DNA from: Planococcus citri
Lineage: Eukaryota > Arthropoda > Insecta > Hemiptera > Pseudococcidae
Direction: 5' to 3'
DNA length: 64,000 nucleotides
NCBI RefSeq assembly: GCF_950023065.1
Contig: NC_088678.1
Coordinates: forward strand, 12,204,580-12,268,579
A program made the translations under genes and the position numbers. Below are positions 31,926-40,592 of this stretch, in pieces (position 1 is the first letter of the stretch; the number at the start of each line of letters is the position of its first letter). A model generated the notes under the pieces. That model saw nothing but the letters and a program-made list of their open reading frames with translations. It had not been told where the DNA came from and did no database searches.

Positions 31926-33034
31926 TTACAGGTCATATTCTCTCTATTTTTACTCATGATCTGTGCTTCACCCCGTGACCTGCCGGATTGGGGTCAACCC
32001 CCGGAGGGGCATATGATATGAGGGAATATGCCCTGATCGCCTTAGCGATAATTAAATTAATCCCTTCGTACATTTAATCGTAATATTCTTCGTTAGCGTA
32101 GGCGTATAAGATTTACTTATACCAGAGGTATGGCAACGTGAGAACTACGCATATAGGGGAAAGTATTTATACATCCTAGGGGAAATGATTTATTGTGTCT
32201 GGTGGCTCGTAGATCGAGGGAAACTCGAGGGTACGAGCATCGGATCTCCAGCCACGAACATCACTTGGAATAAGCTACTCGCGATGGCTGGTTCTTGGTC
32301 ACAAATAGACGTATAGGCAATGATGGTCTAAAAAACCATCATCCCTCTTAACTGTTTTCGCCCACTACCACTGTGGATAATTTGTATAAAAATGTGAATT
32401 AATTAAATACGTTCATTCAAATAATTTAAATTACCCATTTTACGGATATTTCTCCGAATCGGATCCATTCGGGAAATATGTAATTACATAACCCAATTCT
32501 GTCGCCGATCTTAGTATGAGTGGATCACAGGAGAGGCAGAAAATAAGCACAGTGTCGTAAGTTGTGAAATAGACTTATTAGTTAAATAATAATATTATGA
32601 GGGACGTAACACACCTAGTCTAAATTAAATAATACGTAGTTTGCATCGCCAAGTAATCTTAATTAAGCTTAAACTTAATTATGTTACGAGTCAATATTTT
32701 ATGCGAGATGTCAAGTAGATGTTGAGTCCACTATCAAACATAAAATAATGCTGATTATGTTACATTGCCCTATGAATCCTAAAGTGTATTTTGTTGTACT
32801 AAAATATTAATAAATTGCTTTTAAGAATATTTCTGCGATCTTGAGTACTTTATTGGTAGTGTAGTATGATTTTTGTGTATATGGTAGAATGGTTTTACAT
32901 AAGGTCTTTTCTCTACGAGCTATCCTGGTACGAGTAATTATTCACTCTCTAGGGAATAATTCTTGACTTCACCCCTTAACCAAAGCTAATAATTCCAATT
33001 CCCTAAGTCAGTAATTCCTATTCTCACTATATCA
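31926..33034 (+). repeat. Terminal 3' LTR
   Basis: This is a 1109-bp copy of the central LTR with one substitution (A at 32693; G at 14332 in the central LTR). A TATA box lies at 32385-32391 and a poly-A signal at 32809-32814. It ends ATCA at 33034, where similarity to the central LTR junction stops. Confidence 0.85.
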
Positions 33035-33039
33035 AATTT

Positions 33040-33045
33040 CAAGTG
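33040..33045. repeat. Polinton target-site duplication, left
   Basis: CAAGTG directly precedes the left TIR and is repeated exactly after the right TIR at 55648-55653. Six bases is the known Polinton duplication length. Confidence 0.95.
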
Positions 33046-33324
33046 AGTAGTGAGATATAACCGAGCTCTAGACCCCCACATTTTCAAAGGAGCAAAAGGA
33101 GCAATCCTTTTCCTATGGCTCCTTTGAAAAGGTGGTCCCAAGCTCGGTTATACGCTTACCAGGTTTTAAAAATTTAATTCTAAACGTTGCGCCGAAGTCT
33201 CCCCACTCCCCTCTCTCCCTCAACCATACATTAGCCCAAATTGAAGCTTACTTTACCCCTTTAATTAATTAAAATATTCGTTTTATCCCTACTTTTTTTC
33301 AGGATGGGAATATTTGCTCTCTTT
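33046..33324. repeat. Polinton left terminal inverted repeat
   Basis: It matches the reverse complement of 55367-55647 at roughly 90%. The first 107 bases fold on themselves: 33056-33067 with 33141-33152 (12 bp), 33081-33093 with 33118-33130 (13 bp), 33094-33100 with 33105-33111 (7 bp, GCAA loop). Confidence 0.93.
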
Positions 33325-33480
33325 CCCCCCATCCCCTCTGACAACCAAACACAAATCCAAATATACAAGGTACATATTAAATGGAAAAAGAAATTATGAA
33401 ATTATAATATATACTTGTTTACATACTTAAATTGTACAATGTTCTAGAATATACATACATAGGTACAATAAAAAAAAAAT

Positions 33481-35646
33481 TTACAAAAATAGTTTACGAT
33501 ACACGCTGTTATTTAAAAAATTGCGGCTGTATGTATATCTCAGGTGTTTTATGATTCCTAATCTGGGCCTTTTTTTAAAGGCGAGTACACAGCTGTTGTG
33601 ATTCTGAAAAAAATAAATATATTAGAATCACGTATTCAAGTTTAATGTATTTAGGTGGAAAGTAAAAATGATAAGATTTTATGACATACCAACTCCAAAA
33701 TTCGCATCCCACATCCTCTAGAGCGGTCAGCCACCACAGGAATGAAACTCGCCATATCCAAACCAAACGCATTGCAATCACAGTAGCATTTTCTGTGTAA
33801 CCCCCAAAGGGATAACTTATACACAAAATCTTTTGCCTGAAAAAAATCACATTCGATGAAAATTGGCAAAATTAAGGGACACCTAATAACAATAAATTAT
33901 TATTTTGCTTACAATTATCCTTTCCTTCTTTTTCGGTGTTGATGGGCAAGGCCTATAGGTAATCCTCTCCACAATTGTTCTTCGTTTTGGGGGGGTTGGT
34001 CCTCGGATTGGCAGTGATAAGTATCGTATGTTATCCTATACAAAAAAAAAAAAGTGTTAGGTACTCATACTACCTACTAAAAGAACATTATAAAATTAAC
34101 AAATATTGAAATATTTACCTCATCGTAGATTTCGCTCCTCTCTTCTGTGCTGAGGTCTATCAGCACTGCATGTAACCCCAAGACAAACTCAACATATTCG
34201 TCATCATCATCCAAGTTGTTGAATATCTTCAAAAAGAGAAAACAAGAAAATTAATTATTTTAGGTAATATTATTTGGAGCAAATTCGCATTTTTTAAAAT
34301 GATTTTATGTTGTCCAAAAAATTTGAAAATTGCATATTTTTTGCACAATTCAATGTACAAAAATTTTTCCAAGTGTCAAGTTCAAAAATACATTTTTCAA
34401 ATTTAGCAAATTCAAGTATTTTTTTATAATTCTGTGGTGCAGAATAAGTTTTAAAATCGTGTATTTCATGTTTGAAAATTTTTTAAACATTAAAGTTGCA
34501 CAAAAAACAAAGCCATTTTTCCGATTCTACGCATTTTTTCAAGTAAACTACTTTCCTCTATTTTAATTTTTAATGTTTCAAGTTCAATTGTGACGAATTC
34601 ATGGTTTTAATAATTTAATTCTACCTCAAAATTGAAACATCACATATTTTAAATTTATTTTCATGAGTAATATTGGTATCATTTCCAAAAAAAAATTCAA
34701 TCACCTACTGAGGATATGTTTTTTATATTAAAATCGTCTATTTTTCATTTATGTTCATGTAAGAAAAATTTTCAAATACGTACACATCAAGCATTTTTCA
34801 TTTTTACACAAATTCTCATAGTTTTGATAATTTTAAGTTGCCGAAAAATGTTGAAAGCGTGTTTTTTCCCTTCGTTTTCGTGTCAAAAAACTTTTTAAAG
34901 CGCAGAAACATGCATTTTATAAATTTTACTCGAATTCACGTATGCATTTTTAATAATTTCTAAGCTGCACAAAACTTTAAAATCATATATTTTTCAGTTT
35001 TTTTTTTTATTTGTAAAAATATTTTAAAACGCAAAGTGTGTGATGCAGGCGTTATCCACCAAGTAATTGTAGCTCAGAACTGAGCTCACCCATAGTCAAA
35101 TTTAATTTTTCGTATTTAGAAAAAATTACTCATATGTGCTTGAAACTTCAAAAATTAAAATATGGGAAAGTAGCTTACTTGAAAAATGTGTAGTGACCTA
35201 TAAATTTATAAAACGTTGAAAAACCCTCGAAAAAATGCTCCAAATTGATAGATTTTGTTCCATTTTTTATGTTCTTGTATCATTTTGCAAAAAATGGTAA
35301 ACTGTATCAAATTGGAAAATTCAAAAAATTGAAAGAATTGGAAAAAATGACCTTTTTTGTTCAACTTTGGTGTTTAATGAATTTTCAAACAAGAAATACG
35401 CGATTTTAAAACTTTTTCTGCATCACAGAATTATAAAAAATACTTGAATTTGCTAAAATTTTGAAAAACGTATTTTTGCACTTTAAAAAGATTTTTTGAC
35501 ATAAAAAAGAAGGGAAAAACGCGCTTTCAACATAATTTGCCACAAATTGAAGAAAGCCCATAAAAAAAACGAAAAAAATAAGCGATCACATATTTAATAA
35601 AAATGAAAAAAAATGAAAATGTACTTACGATTTTATTATCTTCCAT
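33481..35646 (-). CDS. Five-exon gene with BESS-like motif, left end of Polinton
   Basis: On the minus strand five exons join in phase 0 with consensus sites: 35629-35646 (ATG start), 34119-34226, 33913-34035, 33690-33836 and 33481-33603 (TAA stop), 172 residues in all. Donors are GTAAGT, GTAAAT, GTAAGC and GTATGT; acceptors have long T tracts before AG. Exon 2 begins acidic and has the spacing of a BESS protein-interaction motif (DDDDEYVEFVLGL, then ERSEI). Exon 3 is Lys/Arg/Pro-rich and exon 4 Cys-rich (CYCDC, GCG). BESS motifs occur in insect MADF-type regulators; no MADF domain is seen. The gene may be a captured host gene or an older insertion. No transcript was checked, and the function of exons 4-5 is not recognised. 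Confidence 0.5.
34240..35620. repeat. AT-rich intron with inverted repeats
   Basis: This is the first intron of the minus-strand gene above. 34383-34483 is inverted relative to 35379-35477 (about 88% by eye), and 34843-34915 relative to about 35455-35530. No coding sequence is visible. It may be a decayed foldback-type insertion. Confidence 0.55.
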
Positions 35647-36248
35647 GTTTCCTATTCTCCAGATATTTGAACGAAATAAAATGTTTAAAAAAAATCCGAG
35701 AAAATTAAAAAAATCTGAGAAATTGAAAAAATCCCAGATATTTGTAAAAAAAAGATATTAAAAAACGTGATAAGTATTTATTAAAATGAAGAGAACGGAA
35801 GGATCGACCTTTAAAACACACTTCACTAAAGCATACTAATTCTGTTTTAGTGAACCGATTGTTTCAATGGTACAAAATTGAAAAAATTCGTTGAAAATGT
35901 GGTGGTAAAAGGTTGTAGGGGGATGAAAAGAAGTCTTTATTTTTCAATAAACTTCTTACCTCAGTTTACCTGGCCACCCAATTTGGAGTGTTAAGCAATA
36001 AAATAGATATGTTTATGACCTGAGTATTGACAGGTCAGTTCATTAGGAAAGAATACCTACCCTATTTTGCTATCAAGGTAATTTTATTAATCAACTGCCG
36101 ATTGCAATGTTCCTTGAGAATGGGATCTGCTGTGTATTAGGGACAATTCGCCTACGTACGAGTATAAATAAACACACGTTTTTTAATTTTTGAAAAAAAT
36201 CTATTTCAAGTTTATTTTACAATGTGTACATACAATTTTATGTCTAAT
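35647..36248. other. Non-coding gap upstream of BESS-like gene and downstream of capsid gene
   Basis: I see no gene. The part near 36170-36248 is the likely 3' region of the capsid gene, and 35650-35800 is the likely promoter region of the five-exon gene. Confidence 0.4.
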
Positions 36249-37508
36249 TTACAAAATCTGTTTTACAATTCCATCAAATGAGTTATAGGAAAATATATGG
36301 TCATAAATTATAATACAAAATGCTTCAGTATCAGTAGCTACATTATTCTTACATCTAAATTCAAAACGTATATTTATAGGCCCAGTTAATGCAGAATTCA
36401 AATTCTCTTCTTGATGAGAGCAATTGAACACAATCATAGGTATGGAGCTGATGAATTCATCCATTCCATAACGAGTGTTTATGATTGGTAAATTATAATA
36501 GGCTGAGTGAAATTGGGCAAACATGTGATATAAAATTGAAGTCTGTTTCTTATCAAAATCTATCAAGGGTATTTCACAAGGATAGGATCGATCATTCAAC
36601 TCTAATCTATAGGACTCCAATGCCAGATTGTCAAATTTACTCATTCGTTTTGAGTAATCATTTTTCCTTTTAGTTTGGAAAAATACTATTACGTATCTAG
36701 GCTTTAAAAGTGAATTACTCACACGGACACACCAATTATGATGTGTTGTCTGCGGCAAAGAAGGGCAATTATATACCTGCCAAGATCTAAAACTCAACAA
36801 TATGTTTTTATTACCTTTTATTGTGTTTAAAAACTTCAATTTTAGCGCATCTGACGGATAAATTACTGGCATTTTCCAGCTCACTTCATTAAGGGTTATT
36901 GAAGGTGTAGGGGCCACAGTGCCATCAGCATTGGCAGCAGGGGCGACACCCCCCAAATAAAATACATTTGCATCATTTCTAGCTCTTGTAATTATTAGCT
37001 CCTGTGTAGCATTTACCACAACTTGCTTACAATCTTCAAATATTCCAAGTAGGCAGTCCATAGGCATGTATAATTCAAAGTCACCAGTTGTATCATTGTA
37101 GCATGATTTATATGACTCAGAAAATGAAAAACCGAGGGATTCATAATAATTTTTCGAACTTTCAGCACATGTGAGGTAGTTTTTCACAGAACTGACCAGT
37201 CCGACATTTAGGTTTCTGTCTAGTACTTGATTATTCAACTCGTATGAAATTGTATTAAATAGGTACATGAGACCATTAAAATCGAATTTGTAATTTGTAC
37301 CTTTAGCATCGGATACTTTTCCAGAAATGTATAGGTATGAGCGACAGGGGAGGGTGAAAATTTCCTTATTTAATATAGGAATTCGTATTTCATCATTGTA
37401 TGTAAGACTGGTAGGCGAATATGGACGAAATGTATTCCAAGTGAAGTACTTGATGCTATCATCATACTCAACTGACTCTGATAAATGCAAATTTTCACTA
37501 CTGATCAT
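36249..37508 (-). CDS. MCP: Polinton major capsid protein
   Basis: This 419-residue protein starts at the ATG at 37508. It has the N-terminal pattern of arthropod Polinton major capsids: a short leader, FRPYSPTSLTYNDEIRIPI, then LPCRSYLYISG. The predicted fold is the double jelly roll that builds the capsid shell. It is the last gene of the minus-strand structural block (PLA2 protein, protease, minor capsid, small basic protein, capsid), as expected for late virion genes. The identity rests on recalled motif pattern and gene order. A somewhat low-complexity Ala/Pro loop lies mid-protein (about residues 187-205). Confidence 0.8.
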   Translation of the reverse strand: MISSENLHLSESVEYDDSIKYFTWNTFRPYSPTSLTYNDEIRIPILNKEIFTLPCRSYLYISGKVSDAKGTNYKFDFNGLMYLFNTISYELNNQVLDRNLNVGLVSSVKNYLTCAESSKNYYESLGFSFSESYKSCYNDTTGDFELYMPMDCLLGIFEDCKQVVVNATQELIITRARNDANVFYLGGVAPAANADGTVAPTPSITLNEVSWKMPVIYPSDALKLKFLNTIKGNKNILLSFRSWQVYNCPSLPQTTHHNWCVRVSNSLLKPRYVIVFFQTKRKNDYSKRMSKFDNLALESYRLELNDRSYPCEIPLIDFDKKQTSILYHMFAQFHSAYYNLPIINTRYGMDEFISSIPMIVFNCSHQEENLNSALTGPINIRFEFRCKNNVATDTEAFCIIIYDHIFSYNSFDGIVKQIL

Positions 37509-37517
37509 TTTAACTGA

Positions 37518-37697
37518 TTAAACTAGAACTTTGAATCCAAGTTTTTTCAAAAATTTCTTATTACTTGCTGTTATCTTCTGATTGATCCGTTTTCTATCCT
37601 TTTTGAATGGGCAGTGCAAATTTATACCAATTTCACCACCTTTTATACGTTTTCTCAGGGGATTTGAGTAATTTGAGTGATTATTATAGGTAATCAT
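37518..37697 (-). CDS. Small basic virion-core-like protein
   Basis: A 59-residue basic ORF lies between the capsid genes; the first ATG is 37697 (an upstream TTG would add eight residues and overlap the minor capsid gene). It contains IKGGE, matching the adenain-type cleavage pattern (M/I/L)xGG-x, followed by a Lys/Arg-rich end. Adintovirus-like elements carry small basic proteins processed this way. The role in DNA condensation is inferred. Confidence 0.5.
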   Translation of the reverse strand: MITYNNHSNYSNPLRKRIKGGEIGINLHCPFKKDRKRINQKITASNKKFLKKLGFKVLV

Positions 37698-37707
37698 GAG
37701 TAATTTA

Positions 37708-38454
37708 TCAAATTCTTTCAACCAATAGAAGTATAATGGTCACATAATTATTTCCAAAATTAATCAAATTTCCATCCTCATCCTCCAAATGCAATACAAT
37801 ATCACTTAAAGTATGAATACCTTTTGAAATGGAAACATAAATAGGATGAACTGGCTGCTCAACAATTAACGTGCGTCGAGGTGCAGACACAGTGAACGAA
37901 TGTAAAATATGTGACAATTTATCATTTTTATATGAATTTGTGACACAGTTGGCACTTATATTTATGTTATAGTGCTCGGAAGATTTTTGAACTTGAACTT
38001 TATAGGGTGCTTTATAGGTATACATGCCTAGGGTGCGAAGTGTATTTACAGCATCGAAATCTTGATAATATTCTGGGAATCCTAATAGGGTCAAGATACT
38101 ATCTTTCCAACCAAACTCCAGCGGATATTTTGACAAAATTGTACATTTATGAGATTTTTCATTGAATTGAAATTTTATGGTGTTTGACTCAGGAAAGTGG
38201 TCAGTTATCTGCTTTACTATGTTATCATAAGTATAACTTTCACATTCAACCTTGAAGGCATTTTTATTGGGTACAATGCCGTCGTCATAGTGGAAGAAAA
38301 AATTATTATCCTTCTCCAAAATTATGTCATTAAATACTGTAAAAGAAATCAATGCAATCTCATACTTTGCATATGGCTTAAGATGTATTGGGGGGTGGAT
38401 TGAGTTGATAAGTGTGGACCCCTTCCCACAGATATGAAGTCTGAATGAGCTCAT
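37708..38454 (-). CDS. Polinton minor capsid (penton-like) protein
   Basis: This 248-residue ORF starts at ATG 38454. Its layout matches Polinton single-jelly-roll minor capsids: an early PPIHLKPYAKYEIALISF strand, the IKQITDHFP-type segment, ISANCVTNSYKNDK, then LHSF, and a C-terminal FGNNYVTIILLL strand. Pentons occupy the capsid vertices. It sits between the protease and the small basic protein, downstream of the PLA2 gene, on the same strand. Confidence 0.75.
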   Translation of the reverse strand: MSSFRLHICGKGSTLINSIHPPIHLKPYAKYEIALISFTVFNDIILEKDNNFFFHYDDGIVPNKNAFKVECESYTYDNIVKQITDHFPESNTIKFQFNEKSHKCTILSKYPLEFGWKDSILTLLGFPEYYQDFDAVNTLRTLGMYTYKAPYKVQVQKSSEHYNINISANCVTNSYKNDKLSHILHSFTVSAPRRTLIVEQPVHPIYVSISKGIHTLSDIVLHLEDEDGNLINFGNNYVTIILLLVERI

Positions 38455-38487
38455 TTTAAAATGATGAAATTTTTTTAATGGAACCCC

Positions 38488-38928
38488 TTATATACTAATT
38501 TTTGAGCCTTTGATTGTGCAATGCGGGTGGTATTGCTTAGCTAAAAACTTAAGAACAAAATGACCGCAATTCACACTATTTATACCCTGATTTCCCATAC
38601 AATTGTAATAAATCTGACAACCTTTTAAATATTGCATCAGTTCTGGTAATAATGGTATTCTACCAAAGCTATCAAACACAATCACTTCATTTTTTTGTTT
38701 ACTCATCGCCTGCCAGTGTGTCCCCCCTCCATAGGAAGTATCCAAGTTTAAAATCAGACTTTCATTTTTAAGAGGCCTCTTAGGAAGTTCATCAGGACAG
38801 AATATACCACGAAAATGAGGAATTTTCAGTTTCTTAACATAATACATCATCTGATAGTCATATAGTGGTTTTTTACTTGAAGGTAATTTTACTAAAATTC
38901 GCTTTTTTCTCTTCCTAGTGTTTTTCAT
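38488..38928 (-). CDS. Adenain-like maturation protease
   Basis: This 146-residue cysteine protease has the adenain (C5) active-site layout: H71 in GTHW, D86 in VFDSFG, Q114 and C121 in NCGHF. This matches the His-Asp/Glu-Gln-Cys order of the family. The N-terminus is Lys/Arg-rich. It cleaves capsid and core precursors during virion maturation; the IKGG site in the neighbouring small basic protein is a plausible substrate. Its start codon overlaps the stop of the PLA2 gene by one base, indicating tight transcriptional coupling. Confidence 0.88.
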   Translation of the reverse strand: MKNTRKRKKRILVKLPSSKKPLYDYQMMYYVKKLKIPHFRGIFCPDELPKRPLKNESLILNLDTSYGGGTHWQAMSKQKNEVIVFDSFGRIPLLPELMQYLKGCQIYYNCMGNQGINSVNCGHFVLKFLAKQYHPHCTIKGSKISI

Positions 38929-39713
38929 TATTCAAAAAATAATCCCAAACCTTGTTTGTGCTTATCAACGTAGAGTCCACTTCCTATGTGAGTCCGATTC
39001 TGGAATTCTTTTCTGAGTTCGTTGACTTTTTTTGCAGTTGCAATTACACTTGCAATACGACCAACAATCCTACCTGCCCGTGAAAGCGCACCCAAGATAG
39101 GTATTATTGCTAAAGCTCCACCACGTCTAGGTAAAGGGATAACTCTGGCTGGTTGCTTTCTAACACGAACTCTTCTAATTGAGGCGAGTGATTCTTTAAC
39201 AGCTTTACGAAAATCTGTTTTTGATTTTCCTTTTATAGCGTGTCTGGCTTTCTTCACAACTTGGCTGAAAGTGAGCCCTCCTCCTCGAGTACGTTTTCTT
39301 TTTCGCATTTTTCTTCCGCGGCGAGTTTTCCTGGGCTGCCTTTTACCCCTAAAACCTGATCCAGTTGTAACTTTTGCCAACATTGCTGCTGAGATAGAGT
39401 GAGCTGCTAGTTTTTCACCTAAGCTGGAGTCTTTTGCTTGACCTCTTGACAGAGCTGCTTTGAGTAATTCCTTATCTGCTTGATTTCTCAAATCTACAGT
39501 TTTATTCTGAGAGTATGCAATGTCGTGAATTTTACAAGCTTCGTCCATTCGATTAATACCTTTATCACCTCTGGCAAGTCGTTGTTGTAATCTGGTTCCT
39601 GGTCCGCAGAAATTATATCCTGGTATGTGAGCTTCGAAAGGTAGATGATCAATTAACCAATTAAGAACACCTTTACCACGTTTCACTTTTTTTGAACAAT
39701 ATCTAATCACCAT
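38928..39713 (-). CDS. PLA2-domain virion protein
   Basis: This 261-residue protein begins with a phospholipase A2 domain of the parvovirus VP1/adintovirus type. A calcium loop (YNFCGPG, residues 33-39) precedes the catalytic His-Asp pair (HDIAY, 63-67), with a later Asp at 80. Residues 115-200 are very basic with several GG sites. A hydrophobic segment at about 200-225 is followed by a Gly-rich end. Such proteins are thought to breach endosomal membranes during entry; that role here is inferred from the family. It is divergently transcribed from the packaging ATPase across a 171-bp gap. Confidence 0.85.
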   Translation of the reverse strand: MVIRYCSKKVKRGKGVLNWLIDHLPFEAHIPGYNFCGPGTRLQQRLARGDKGINRMDEACKIHDIAYSQNKTVDLRNQADKELLKAALSRGQAKDSSLGEKLAAHSISAAMLAKVTTGSGFRGKRQPRKTRRGRKMRKRKRTRGGGLTFSQVVKKARHAIKGKSKTDFRKAVKESLASIRRVRVRKQPARVIPLPRRGGALAIIPILGALSRAGRIVGRIASVIATAKKVNELRKEFQNRTHIGSGLYVDKHKQGLGLFFE

Positions 39714-39884
39714 TGCCGAACTTGAAATGATGAATTTTTAAGAGTAGTACACCTATTTATACTTTTTTATATATTTTTTGTTTCAAAGGGGGTGGGGGCA
39801 TTGCTTCGAGTTTTCTATAAATACTCTTAAGATAGGTGGAGACATGTTATTTGTGAGACAAGTGCGAGTGTAAAAGTATAAGTG
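39714..39884. promoter_or_regulatory. Divergent promoter between structural block and ATPase block
   Basis: The 171-bp gap separates the minus-strand PLA2 gene from the plus-strand ATPase gene. TA-rich TATA-like stretches face both ways near 39750-39775 and 39816-39825. Confidence 0.5.
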
Positions 39885-40592
39885 ATGAAAATTCTAGAGC
39901 AGGGTGTAAAATTACCAGTACATCATTGTATGCTTGAGGGGGGTGATGAACGCTCAGTACATGGGTACCTTTTTCCCAACACAATTAGGGGTCTTCTAGT
40001 AGGACCATCTGGTTGTGGGAAAACCAATTTGATGATTACTTTGCTGATACACAAGAATGGGCTCAAATATGAAAATGTTTACATTGTGAGTAAAAGTCTA
40101 TTTCAAGACAAATATGAAAAATTGAAAAAAATTTTCAGTTTGCTACCAGAAATTGGATACTACACGTTTGACACCCCTGAAAAAATCTGCGAACCTCAAG
40201 ATTGCAAACCAAATTCTATCATCATTTTTGACGATGTAAGCTCATCAAATGAGGCAAATCCAAAACTACGCTCATATTTTTCAATGGGTCGTCATAAAAA
40301 TTTATCTGTATTTCTATTGGTTCAGAGCTATTGTCGAATCAGTAAGCATCTAATTCGAGATAACGCCAACTTTATTATACTTTTTAAACAAGATACTCTG
40401 AATACACGCCATGTATATGATGATCACTTGAGTGCTGACCTAGATTTCAAAAAATTTCAAAAAATTTGCGCCCTATGTTGGAAAGAACAGTATGGTTTTT
40501 TAGTGATTGACACACAATCTCCTATAAATAGAGGTCGTTTACGTTGTTCCCTATATCATTTCATATCCTTAAGCAATGAAAGCAAGACGTGA
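39885..40592 (+). CDS. Genome-packaging ATPase (FtsK/HerA, A32-like)
   Basis: This 235-residue ATPase has Walker A GPSGCGKTN (residues 40-48), Walker B SIIIFDDV (about 112-119) and the downstream LLVQSYCRIS segment typical of A32-type packaging motors. It would pump DNA into capsids. I chose ATG 39885; a GTG directly before it is also in frame. It overlaps the next ORF by 17 nt and leads the plus-strand block with the integrase. Confidence 0.9.
   Translation: MKILEQGVKLPVHHCMLEGGDERSVHGYLFPNTIRGLLVGPSGCGKTNLMITLLIHKNGLKYENVYIVSKSLFQDKYEKLKKIFSLLPEIGYYTFDTPEKICEPQDCKPNSIIIFDDVSSSNEANPKLRSYFSMGRHKNLSVFLLVQSYCRISKHLIRDNANFIILFKQDTLNTRHVYDDHLSADLDFKKFQKICALCWKEQYGFLVIDTQSPINRGRLRCSLYHFISLSNESKT

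Larger units (their letters stand above)
13565..33034 (+). mobile_element. Complete LTR retroelement copy 2
   Basis: This is a full element of about 19.5 kb with both LTRs (13565-14673 and about 31926-33034), primer-binding site, leader, gag, frameshift signal, pol, ORF3 and polypurine tract. All frames are intact, so it may still be competent. Its 5' LTR is shared with copy 1. The right flank after 33034 reads AATTT, then the Polinton target duplication. The element's own target duplication cannot be checked because the left edge of the array lies outside the window. Confidence 0.93.
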
